A stretch of 21,587 bases of DNA from JAAGZL01 sp050297535 (GTDB lineage: Bacteria; Pseudomonadota; Gammaproteobacteria; Chromatiales; Chromatiaceae): the NCBI GenBank assembly GCA_050297535.1, contig JBNKSV010000039.1:1-21587 (forward strand). The letters are read 5' to 3'. Position 1 is the first letter of the stretch. Each line of letters starts with the position of its first letter. Shown here piece after piece: positions 8,112-14,963 of the stretch. The position numbers were made by a program, and so were the translations under genes. The notes below the pieces were generated by a model. The model did no database searches. It saw only the letters and a list, made by a program, of their open reading frames with translations, and had not been told where the DNA came from.

Positions 8112-8537
8112 TTACAGCTCGCCTATCTTACAAGCCGGATTATCACAACGGCCATAGATCACCAGGGAGTGGTCTTCTATCTCAAAACCGTGCTGCTTGG
8201 CGATCTCGTGCTGACGCCGTTCGATAACATTATCGGTAAACTCCACCACCTTGCCACACACCACACACATGATATGGTCATGGTGTTCTCCCCGATCAAG
8301 CTCATAAACCGCGAACCCGCCCTCGAAATTGTGCCGTTTCACCAATCCGGCGGCCTCAAACTGGGTCAACACCCGGTAGATGGTGGCCAGGCTTATCTCT
8401 TCGCCCTGTCTTATAAGGATCTTATAGACATCTTCTGCGCTAACGTGCTTATCCCCGCATTTTTCCAGCATTTCCAAGATCTTCATCCGGGGAACCGTTA
8501 CCTTAAGACCGGCATCTCTAATTTCTTTATCTTGCAA
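8112..8537 (-). CDS. fur: Ferric uptake regulator Fur
   Basis: Fur is a dimeric Fe(II)-dependent repressor of iron uptake genes. Taken from a TTG start at 8535-8537 the protein has 141 residues. The winged helix spans about 1-80, with AGLKVTVPRMKILEML and the recognition helix region SLATIYRVLTQFEAAGLV. Metal-site residues are visible as HHDH (85-88), Cys91 and Cys94 (CVVC), and a C-terminal pair Cys131 and Cys136. A longer frame from ATG 8550-8552 adds MGGIS, but its second and third codons are themselves a GGAGGT ribosome binding site placed six bases before the TTG, and no such site precedes the ATG. The resulting start QDKEIRDAGLKVT also aligns better with known Fur proteins. It is divergent from bamE, a common gammaproteobacterial arrangement. 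Confidence 0.96.
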   Translation of the reverse strand: MQDKEIRDAGLKVTVPRMKILEMLEKCGDKHVSAEDVYKILIRQGEEISLATIYRVLTQFEAAGLVKRHNFEGGFAVYELDRGEHHDHIMCVVCGKVVEFTDNVIERRQHEIAKQHGFEIEDHSLVIYGRCDNPACKIGEL

Positions 8538-8543
8538 CGAAAT

Positions 8544-8549
8544 ACCTCC
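8544..8549 (-). promoter_or_regulatory. Ribosome binding site that decides the fur start (TTG)
   Basis: On the minus strand GGAGGT lies six bases before TTG 8535-8537 and inside the alternative longer reading that would begin at ATG 8550-8552. This is one of the strongest Shine-Dalgarno matches in the window and argues that fur starts at TTG. Confidence 0.75.
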
Positions 8550-8619
8550 CATGATGTCTTAAGCAGGTGAATCGGGTATTATTCGCCCTCTGAATTGAAT
8601 CATACTGGGTTGTTATCTA

Positions 8620-9372
8620 ATGCAAAAGTCTTTCATCCTCTGGCTCTGTGTCACAAGTCTGTCTCTGGGCGGTTGTAATACCCTCGAAGAGTTGGGTAAC
8701 GCAGTGCCTGACGCATTAGGCAACACACCTCTCATGTACAAGCCCACCGTCCAACAGGGCAACGTGGTCACCCAGGAGATGGTGGATAAGCTGCAGCCTG
8801 GCATGAACCGGAGGCAGGTAACCTACGTCCTCGGAACCCCGCTGCTGGTCGATGCCTTTCATCAGGACCGCTGGGACTACGTATACACCAAAGAGGTAGG
8901 TGGCGGCGCCGGTAACAAGACCCACATCTCCCTCTACTTTGAAGACGATATCCTGGTACGCATAGAGGGCGATTTCCGTCCAGAACCGAAAGAGGACCCC
9001 CTGGCCGATGCGGAAGAAACGGTATTCACCGTTCCTGATTACAAGGGTGAAGATAAAGGTTTCTTCACCAGCGCCCTGGAATCTGTTGGCATAGGCTCGG
9101 ATGATGAAGAGAACGCACCCAGCGTAGCCGATACTGAAGATGGCAGCCAGTTGCCAGAAATGAACAAAGACAAGGCAGGCGACCTGCCGCAAACCCCCGA
9201 AGAGGCCCAGACTCAGATCGAGGCCGCTCAAGAAGCCGAGATGAAGGCCCAGGACCAGGATACAGAAGAGGCCGCGAAAAACAGCGATGAAGAAGCAACA
9301 GCGGCGGAAGATGAAGAAAAGGAAGATGATAAAGGCTTCTTCGACCGGGCATTAGAGGTTATTGGGCTTTAA
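8620..9372 (+). CDS. bamE: Outer membrane assembly lipoprotein BamE with long acidic tail
   Basis: BamE (SmpA/OmlA) is the small lipoprotein of the BAM complex that inserts beta-barrels into the outer membrane. A signal peptide ends in a lipobox LGGC with Cys19. The BamE fold covers about residues 40-120, with QEMVDKLQPGMNRRQVTYVL, GTPLL, and WDYVYTKE followed by ISLYFEDDILVRIEGDF. The usual protein ends near residue 120. Here about 130 further residues form an acidic, Glu/Ala/Asp-rich, probably disordered tail. Within it the motif DKGFFxxALExxG(I/L) occurs twice, at 145-158 and at the very C-terminus, 237-250. The core identity is firm; the tail's function is unknown. It is divergent from fur; the ATG has no clear ribosome binding site. 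Confidence 0.95.
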   Translation: MQKSFILWLCVTSLSLGGCNTLEELGNAVPDALGNTPLMYKPTVQQGNVVTQEMVDKLQPGMNRRQVTYVLGTPLLVDAFHQDRWDYVYTKEVGGGAGNKTHISLYFEDDILVRIEGDFRPEPKEDPLADAEETVFTVPDYKGEDKGFFTSALESVGIGSDDEENAPSVADTEDGSQLPEMNKDKAGDLPQTPEEAQTQIEAAQEAEMKAQDQDTEEAAKNSDEEATAAEDEEKEDDKGFFDRALEVIGL

Positions 9373-9383
9373 TCCTGCCAGCT

Positions 9384-9564
9384 AGCTCCTACGTGTTCAT
9401 GTAGGAGCTCGGTCCTCCGAGCGATACGCGAGATTATCCATAATCGCCCTCAGGGCGACTGCATGGATGCAAGAGGTACGAGCCCATGGATGGGCGAAGG
9501 TAGAATAATGCAGGAGCAATTATCGAGAACGACGCAGAATGCCAAAGCCGAGTGAGCTCCTACA
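9384..9564 (+). repeat. Compound palindromic repeat cluster after bamE
   Basis: The whole bamE-amrS gap is repeat-like. AGCTCCTAC occurs at 9384-9392 and 9555-9563, and its reverse complement GTAGGAGCT at 9401-9409. A REP-like unit spans 9400-9425. Then come the palindromes GATTATCCATAATC (9432-9445), TCGCCCTCAGGGCGA (9444-9458), TGCATGGATGCA (9460-9471) and GCCCATGGATGGGC (9482-9495). Three of these share the same core, ATCCAT or its complement ATGGAT. The right end overlaps the TAG stop of the radical SAM gene. The cluster could terminate bamE transcription, but no T run is present. Confidence 0.6.
9400..9425 (+). repeat. REP-like element, second copy
   Basis: It reads TGTAGGAGC, 12 bases, GCGAT. 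GCTCGG and CCGAGC form a perfect 6-bp stem around TCCT. It matches the element at 300-325 in head, tail and loop, with compensating stem changes, so both belong to one family. Its head also pairs with the AGCTCCTAC at 9384-9392, giving an alternative hairpin. Confidence 0.6.
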
Positions 9565-10639
9565 ACATACTAACCGGCAACCTGCGCGCCCCCCAATCAC
9601 CAGGCTTCGCCTCGAATACACCAGCGCATCTGTGGCCACAATAAACACATCTTCCTTCTGTATCCAGGTTCCAGGTTCCAAGCTCATACCAATCACGTGC
9701 TATTAAAAGCCCACCGCAGTTCGGGCACCAGGTACTATCCCCTTCAGGGTTCCTGGCATTGCCGGTATAGGCATAATTTATCCCGTTGCCCAAGGCGATC
9801 TCCCGGGCCCGTTGCAGACTAGTGACCGGGGTCGGAGCCACATTCTGCATCTTCCAGGAGGGGTGAAAGGCCGAGAAGTGCATGGGCACGTCCGGGCCCA
9901 GGTTCTCCACCACCCAGCTGGTCATGGCATGCAATTCAGCATCAGAGTCGTTCAGGCCGGGGATCAGCAAGGTGGTTAGCTCCAGCCAGACATTCGTCTC
10001 TTGCCGGATATAGAGCAGCGTGTCCAATACGGTTTGCAGCCTGCCACCACAATGGCGCTGGTAAAACTCCTCGCTAAAGGCCTTCAGATCCACATTGGCC
10101 GCGTCCATGTTGCGAAATAGCTGTTCTCTGGGTTCCGACAGGATATAACCAGCCGTCACGGCCACAGCCTTTATCCCTAGGTCATGACAGGCCCGTGCAG
10201 TGTCATCGGCATACTCCAGAAATATGACCGGGTCGTTGTAGGTAAAGGCGACACTGCGGCAACCAAGCTCCCTTGCCTTGGCAGCTATGGCCTCTGGTGT
10301 CGCCTCCACTGCCAGGATATCCACCTCCCGAGACTTGCTCATATCCCAGTTTTGGCAGAAGTTGCAGGTTAGATTACAACCGGCGGTCCCAAAGGATAGG
10401 ACCGGGGTGCCGGGCAAGAAATGATTCAGTGGTTTCTTCTCGATCGGATCCACACAAAAACCGCTGGAGCGTCCATAGGTGGTCAGTACCACCTCGCCAC
10501 CCTGGTTGGCGCGCACGAAACATAGTCCCTGCTTACCATCTTTAATCTTGCACTCATGGGGGCATACTTCGCACTGCACCCCGCCATCCGGCAGGCTGCG
10601 CCAATATCTGGTTGCAAATATGCTTGATCTTGAAGCCAT
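9560..10639 (-). CDS. amrS: AmmeMemoRadiSam system radical SAM enzyme
   Basis: This is a radical S-adenosylmethionine protein of the AmmeMemoRadiSam family, also annotated as a pyruvate formate-lyase activating enzyme homologue. Its substrate is not established. The 359-residue protein has the 4Fe-4S binding CxxxCxxC at Cys88, 92 and 95 (CNLTCNFCQNW). It also has an N-terminal Cys cluster CEVCPHEC with Cys40, and a C-terminal zinc-ribbon-like CPNC...CVYC (Cys305/308 and 331/334). YNDPVIFLEYADD and WLELTTLLIPGLND are typical of the family. The start ATG at 10637-10639 follows CGGATTA. It is divergent from the MEMO1-like and AMMECR1-like genes, which supports the system call. The stop codon lies inside the TGTAG head of a repeat copy at 9555-9564, so the last residues may have been altered by that insertion. 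Confidence 0.92.
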   Translation of the reverse strand: MASRSSIFATRYWRSLPDGGVQCEVCPHECKIKDGKQGLCFVRANQGGEVVLTTYGRSSGFCVDPIEKKPLNHFLPGTPVLSFGTAGCNLTCNFCQNWDMSKSREVDILAVEATPEAIAAKARELGCRSVAFTYNDPVIFLEYADDTARACHDLGIKAVAVTAGYILSEPREQLFRNMDAANVDLKAFSEEFYQRHCGGRLQTVLDTLLYIRQETNVWLELTTLLIPGLNDSDAELHAMTSWVVENLGPDVPMHFSAFHPSWKMQNVAPTPVTSLQRAREIALGNGINYAYTGNARNPEGDSTWCPNCGGLLIARDWYELGTWNLDTEGRCVYCGHRCAGVFEAKPGDWGARRLPVSML

Positions 10640-10683
10640 TAATCCGTTTACCTTTACGGCACCTGATTTGGTATCAGATAGGA

Positions 10684-10689
10684 ATTATA
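10684..10689 (-). promoter_or_regulatory. Possible -10 element for amrS
   Basis: On the minus strand a perfect TATAAT lies 45 bases before the amrS ATG. No good -35 is seen at the right distance, so the promoter call is tentative. The rest of the 171-base divergent gap shows no clear operator. Confidence 0.3.
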
Positions 10690-10810
10690 GACTCGATAAG
10701 GGAACAACCACTCAAAATACCTTAGACATCCTTGATTTTATCCCTGCCTGATCTAACTTAGTGTTATACAAACAAAAACCTGTGTATTTTAGAGATGTAA
10801 GGAACTAGAT

Positions 10811-11602
10811 TTGAGCGCTAAGGTCCAGGAACCAGTTGTCGCCGGGGCATTCTATCCGTCCAATCCGGACGAGTTGCGCATGCAGATCAGACAATTTATT
10901 TCGGCAGCACATCTTGAACCAGGGAAGCCACCAAAGGCCCTGATAGCGCCCCACGCCGGTTATACCTACTCCGGCCCTGTCGCTGGCAGTGCCTACGCTC
11001 AGTTAGCAAAGATTGCCAACAATATTAGGAAAGTCGTGTTGTTGGCGCCATCCCATCGGGTTGCCTTTCGCGGCATCGCCTGCAGCAGTTGTGGGGTTTT
11101 CCGTACTCCGCTGGGAGATGTAGAGGTGGATTTGGACGCGATATCCATGCTTGAGGATATGCCGCAGGTTAATCTCCTGGACCAAGCCTTCGTCCAGGAG
11201 CACAGCCTTGAGGTGCATCTTCCTTTTCTACAAGAGACCTTACGTGACTTTAAGATCGTGCCGCTGGTGGTGGGAGATGTCGACCCGGCATCAGTAGCCG
11301 AGGTGCTTGAGCGATTATGGGGTGGAGAGGAAACTCTGATCGTTGTAAGCTCTGACCTCAGCCACTACCTGGACTATGCAACGGCCAGGACCATTGATGC
11401 GGCCACCAGCAAGGCCATCGCGAATCTGCAGTCTGAGGACATATCCCACGAACAGGCCTGTGGTGGAACACCGGTTAGAGGACTTCTGATGGCCGCCAGA
11501 CACAACCATCTTGAGGCCAAGATACTGGATCTGCGCAACTCCGGCGACACTGCAGGACCCAAAGACCGAGTAGTTGGGTATGGCGCTTATGTCTTCTGCT
11601 GA
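10811..11602 (+). CDS. amrB: AmmeMemoRadiSam system protein B (MEMO1 family)
   Basis: It belongs to the MEMO1 family, related in fold to extradiol dioxygenases; the bacterial reaction is unknown. The protein has 263 residues. Conserved segments are IAPHAGYTYSGPVAG (His48), LLAPSHR (His82), QEHSLEVHLPFLQ (His131, His136), SSDLSHYLDY (Asp182, His185) and CGGTPVRGLL (Cys217). His48, His185 and Cys217 correspond to the metal-site residues described in human MEMO1, so a bound metal is likely. The frame opens at TTG 10811 with AAGGA seven bases upstream, which supports a TTG start giving MSAKVQEPVVAGAFYP. The downstream AMMECR1-like gene starts inside its last codons, and the radical SAM gene is divergent. 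Confidence 0.93.
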   Translation: MSAKVQEPVVAGAFYPSNPDELRMQIRQFISAAHLEPGKPPKALIAPHAGYTYSGPVAGSAYAQLAKIANNIRKVVLLAPSHRVAFRGIACSSCGVFRTPLGDVEVDLDAISMLEDMPQVNLLDQAFVQEHSLEVHLPFLQETLRDFKIVPLVVGDVDPASVAEVLERLWGGEETLIVVSSDLSHYLDYATARTIDAATSKAIANLQSEDISHEQACGGTPVRGLLMAARHNHLEAKILDLRNSGDTAGPKDRVVGYGAYVFC

Positions 11603-12197
11603 TCTACCTTTACCCACCTTCTCACGCGCAGAACAGGAGACGCTGCTGCAACTGGCCAAGGAATCGATCCTGCATGGGCTGATTGTCGAATGCGGCATGC
11701 ATGTTAATACCAGCGACTATCCCGCTCACCTAAGTGAAAGACTTGCCTGCTTTGTCACATTGAACAGTAATGGAGTGCTACGCGGATGCATCGGTCATCT
11801 GGAGGCAGTGCAACCGCTGGTGTGTGACGTAGCGGAGAACGCCTTCTCCGCCGCATTCCGCGATCCGCGCTTTCCGCCCCTGACCGAAATGGAGCTAAGG
11901 GGGCTGGAGATACACATCTCGGTACTCTCCCCTTCCAAACCAATGGTATTCGGCTCTGAACAGGACCTGCTTGACCAACTCCGCCCGGGCGTTGACGGTT
12001 TGATCCTAAAGCGCGGGGCACACCAGGGGACATTCCTGCCATCGGTCTGGGAATCCCTGCCGGACGCCCCATCTTTTCTTAATCATCTAAAGAGAAAGGC
12101 CGGTCTATCCCAGGATTTTTGGTCTGACGACATCCTTATACTGCGTTACACCACCGAATCATTTTCAGATAACCGGCATGAGGCGCTCAACGATTGA
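11580..12197 (+). CDS. amrA: AmmeMemoRadiSam system protein A (AMMECR1 domain)
   Basis: This is an AMMECR1-domain protein of unknown biochemical function, conserved from bacteria to humans and linked in bacteria to MEMO1 and a radical SAM enzyme. The hallmark LRGCIGHLE is present, followed by NAFSAAFRDPRFPPLTEMEL and later DGLILKRGAHQGTFLPSVWE. Together these cover the two subdomains of the family. About 205 residues is a normal bacterial length. The frame can start at TTG 11574, ATG 11580 or ATG 11589. I chose 11580 on a weak GAG nine bases upstream, but 11589 is also possible. It overlaps amrB by about 23 bases, indicating coupled translation, and overlaps the convergent pentapeptide gene by 11 bases at its stop. 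Confidence 0.91.
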   Translation: MALMSSADLPLPTFSRAEQETLLQLAKESILHGLIVECGMHVNTSDYPAHLSERLACFVTLNSNGVLRGCIGHLEAVQPLVCDVAENAFSAAFRDPRFPPLTEMELRGLEIHISVLSPSKPMVFGSEQDLLDQLRPGVDGLILKRGAHQGTFLPSVWESLPDAPSFLNHLKRKAGLSQDFWSDDILILRYTTESFSDNRHEALND

Positions 12198-13098
12198 TAC
12201 ACTGCCCAAGCGAACCAGGGGTACAGGAAGTGCCATCAATCCAGATCGCCTTATCCAGCTTGACGCCATTTAACTTGGCACCACCAAGCTTGCACCCCTT
12301 CAGATTGGCATAGCTCAAATCGCTGTTGCTCAGATTGGCATTGGTGAGATCGGCATTCTGCAGATTTATACCCTTCATCTTCACATACGCGAGTTCCGCA
12401 TAACTGAGATCCGCTCCTGAAAGATCGGCATACTGCATATCGGATCGACTGAGTACTGCGCCGGACAATTTTGCCATGCGCAGAATACTGCTGTTCAGGA
12501 TCGACCCCTGCAGGTTTGCCGACTCATAACTAACTGCATCCAAACGGCAACTGCGCCAATTGACTCCGGGCGCTGCCGTGGCGTTACAGTCAGGATCGGA
12601 GACCACGCTAGGCGAGCTAATGTACAACCCAACTCCCATTGATATCGTAACCAGGACCGAAACCACCAAGAGACCAAGATAAGGGGTTTTGCGTTTCTTA
12701 TAGAGTTCTATTAGCTGAGTCTTGGCAAGCTGATGCCGTTTGATCCGCTCCGACTCATCCTGTCTTCTCTGGCCCCGACGCTGATTTGCGTATTTGATGT
12801 CTTCCTCTTTGCCGCGTCTTTCCACGCCAGAGCGCTCATCTTCCCGCAACTTGGCAGGCAACACATCATACAGATTCCCTTCTGCCGCGGCCTTACGCAC
12901 CTCCGGAGGCACCACCTCCGGCACATCCATAACGCTCTGCCAACTCTTTCTGTCCGTACTCACCTGATCGGAAGGCAGCACCCGACCCAGCAGTATAAAA
13001 CGACGCAGGGTCCCACTGGGGAATGGACCCTTGATAGATTCAGCCCTACGCACGAACCATAGTTTCTGTTTATTATCTTTCGCTGCCTCTGCTGGCAT
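12187..13098 (-). CDS. GYF_2-like, single-TM, pentapeptide-repeat protein
   Basis: I do not recognise a named gene. The 303-residue protein has an N-terminal part (about 10-62: LWFVRRAESIKGPFPSGTL, later SWQSV) that resembles GYF_2 domains, which bind peptides in bacterial membrane proteins. Next is a charged Arg/Lys/Glu-rich segment (80-138), then one hydrophobic helix (about 139-160, YLGLLVVSVLVTISMGVGLY). The C-terminal region (about 193-285) is a run of pentapeptide repeats such as YADLSGADLSYAEL and LQNADLTNANLSNSDLSYANL, expected to form a right-handed beta-helix. Four Cys outside the helix (171, 184, 292, 300) could make disulfides if this end is periplasmic, as the positive flank before the helix suggests. 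It converges on amrA with an 11-base overlap. Confidence 0.85.
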   Translation of the reverse strand: MPAEAAKDNKQKLWFVRRAESIKGPFPSGTLRRFILLGRVLPSDQVSTDRKSWQSVMDVPEVVPPEVRKAAAEGNLYDVLPAKLREDERSGVERRGKEEDIKYANQRRGQRRQDESERIKRHQLAKTQLIELYKKRKTPYLGLLVVSVLVTISMGVGLYISSPSVVSDPDCNATAAPGVNWRSCRLDAVSYESANLQGSILNSSILRMAKLSGAVLSRSDMQYADLSGADLSYAELAYVKMKGINLQNADLTNANLSNSDLSYANLKGCKLGGAKLNGVKLDKAIWIDGTSCTPGSLGQCINR

Positions 13099-13208
13099 TC
13101 GTCATCTCCGACCCTAGGTCCTTTTCACACTAACTGCATGATTATATGAAAAATCGGCACGGCATCTATAATTATATCGTCATCCCGCATATCAACTTGA
13201 GGCCACAG

Positions 13209-13235
13209 TCAACTATTGTGAAATCCGGCCGATAA
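13209..13235 (+). promoter_or_regulatory. Possible FliA (sigma-28) type promoter before the FliK-like gene
   Basis: GCCGATAA at 13228-13235 is an exact match to the sigma-28 -10 consensus. TCAACTAT sits 11 bases upstream and matches the TAAAGTTT -35 at 5 of 8 positions. It lies 38 bases before the FliK-like ATG. The same 8-mer also occurs by chance upstream of hrcA, so this is suggestive only. Confidence 0.3.
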
Positions 13236-13273
13236 GCTATTACAACAGAGATTATTAGTAACACGCATATTTC

Positions 13274-14563
13274 ATGGATATCTCCAAGCTCACAATCGGC
13301 AACAAGCTCAGCTTTGATACATCGCTAACATCCGTCCTGAAGAACCTGCAACCGGGACAACGGCTCCAGGCCGATGTGCTTGCGGATAGCAGCCAAAACC
13401 TAGTGAAGCTGAAGATCGCCACCACAGAGTTCATCGCTCGCACCCAGGTCAGTCTAAGGGCCGACCAGAAGATAACCCTGGAGGTAATCAAGGCGGGCAC
13501 GATGCCGGAACTGCGTCTGGTACGGCAACCGGTGATCCAGGACTATCAGACCGATGTCCTGCGCTCACTCCTACCCAAACAGCTACCCATGCAAAGGCTG
13601 CTGTCAAACCTACAGGCGGTATACACAAATATACTGCGTAGCCTGCCTCAGCCAGGTTCCAATCCCGAATTACAACAACCAGCCACAACGGCACAACCAC
13701 AACTGACTAGCTCCACGCTCAAGGCGGGCGCCGCCGACAAGGAGATGCTGCAACTACTGCAGAACCTCACCGGCAAAGGCACGCAACCGGCCCTGGCAGA
13801 ACGTTTGGGACCCAACCTGATTCAGGCGGCGCGCAACATACTTGCCGCCACCATCCCTAATTCCGGGAACATCACACCGACCCAACTACGTCAGGCCATA
13901 CTTGGTTATGGTCTGTTTATGGAGGCACAACTGGCGGTCGGCCAGCAACCAGGTCCCAGTTTCAAGGGCGACCTGCTCCAAATCCTGTTCCAGCTGGGCA
14001 GCATGCTAAAACCGGACAAACCACAGCTACTGACCCAGCAATCTGCGGCGGCAAACCAGTCCACTACTGCGCAGCTGGAATCGGGTCTCATTAAACTCCT
14101 CGAAATACTGTTCCGGCACGCCGAAGGCAGCTTGGCCAGGGTGCATCTAAACCAGCTTGCCTCGCTTCCCGGCGAGGACAGCAGCCGCCAGGTCTGGCAA
14201 TTCGAGGTCCCCATACGCCACCAGGAACACATAGATAGCTTTCTTATCAGGCTGGAACAGGAGCAGGCAAGGGGCGGCGGCGATGACGCCAAACCCATCT
14301 GGTATGTGACCCTGAATTTCGATATCGAACCGCTGGGGCCGGTAACGGCAAAGATATCCATGCGGGATGACGAGGTCTCGGCCATCTTCCTGGCGGAAAA
14401 AGCAGAGAGCGCCGAACTGTTTAACAACCGCATGGCGGAACTCAGCCAGGCGTTTGCAGAGTCCGGTCTGAGCGTGGGGCAACTATTCGCCCGGCAAGGC
14501 AAGACCCAATCTGAACAACCACAACCCACAATCTCCACCCAACTACTGGACGAGAAGGCATGA
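13274..14563 (+). CDS. Flagellar hook-length control protein FliK-like
   Basis: FliK proteins measure flagellar hook length and switch the export gate to late substrates through a C-terminal domain that contacts FlhB. This 429-residue protein has a Gln/Leu/Pro-rich middle typical of FliK-type rulers. The C-terminal domain (about 300-412) contains WQFEVPIRHQ, WYVTLNFDIEPLGPVTAKI and ELFNNRMAELSQAFAESGL, which match the Flg_hook domain. The N-terminal segment (LKNLQPGQRLQADVLADSSQ) is a small beta-like region common in orphan relatives. There is no clear ribosome binding site before ATG 13274. It overlaps the FhlB-like gene by ATGA. No other flagellar genes are in the window, so it may be a stand-alone FliK homologue. 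The main FliK may be encoded elsewhere. Confidence 0.8.
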   Translation: MDISKLTIGNKLSFDTSLTSVLKNLQPGQRLQADVLADSSQNLVKLKIATTEFIARTQVSLRADQKITLEVIKAGTMPELRLVRQPVIQDYQTDVLRSLLPKQLPMQRLLSNLQAVYTNILRSLPQPGSNPELQQPATTAQPQLTSSTLKAGAADKEMLQLLQNLTGKGTQPALAERLGPNLIQAARNILAATIPNSGNITPTQLRQAILGYGLFMEAQLAVGQQPGPSFKGDLLQILFQLGSMLKPDKPQLLTQQSAAANQSTTAQLESGLIKLLEILFRHAEGSLARVHLNQLASLPGEDSSRQVWQFEVPIRHQEHIDSFLIRLEQEQARGGGDDAKPIWYVTLNFDIEPLGPVTAKISMRDDEVSAIFLAEKAESAELFNNRMAELSQAFAESGLSVGQLFARQGKTQSEQPQPTISTQLLDEKA

Positions 14564-14853
14564 GTGAAGAATATATCAACAAGCCCGACGTTGCGGTTGC
14601 CCTGCTCTACGATGGAGAAAACGCCCCGCGCATTACCGCCAAAGGCCAGGGGGAACTGGCGGAGCAGATCATCGCCCTGGCGGAAGAGTGTGGCGTGCCC
14701 TTGCATGAAGATAGGGAACTGGTCGCCTTGTTGAGCCAGATACCATTGGGCGACGAGATACCGGAATCGCTATATGTCGCCATCGCCCATGTCATCTCTT
14801 TTGCCTACATCATATCCGGCAAGTTTCCACCTGGGTTTGAGAGACCGGTATAG
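14560..14853 (+). CDS. FhlB-like protein (FlhB C-terminal export-gate domain homologue)
   Basis: This 97-residue protein corresponds to the cytoplasmic C-terminal domain of FlhB/YscU without the membrane part. KPDVAVALLYDGENAPRITA aligns with the segment after the autocleavage site of FlhB. AKGQGELAEQIIALAEECGV, VPLHEDRELVALL and EIPESLYVAIAHVISFAYII continue the domain to its end. The self-cleaving NPTH is replaced by NKPD, so it starts where cleaved FlhB-CC would. Family members called FhlB can act in substrate switching with FliK, and the ATGA overlap with the FliK-like gene fits a pair that works together. I infer regulation of a type III export gate located elsewhere. Confidence 0.83.
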   Translation: MSEEYINKPDVAVALLYDGENAPRITAKGQGELAEQIIALAEECGVPLHEDRELVALLSQIPLGDEIPESLYVAIAHVISFAYIISGKFPPGFERPV

Positions 14854-14963
14854 GCGCAGAGCTAGTGGTTATGCAATATAAGACCATACGCAAATAAACA
14901 CTAATCATTGTAAAAAGACAAAACTAGGAAAATTATTACGGCCAAATCCCATCTCATCATTCT

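Noticed and set aside
8538..8619. Fur box or clear promoters in the fur-bamE divergent gap
   Set aside because: No 19-base GATAATGATAATCATTATC-like match; a lone TATTAT at 8577-8582 has no usable -35.
9373..9559. Tandem palindromes as a CRISPR array
   Set aside because: Units are short, differ in their arms, and have no regular repeat-spacer pattern.
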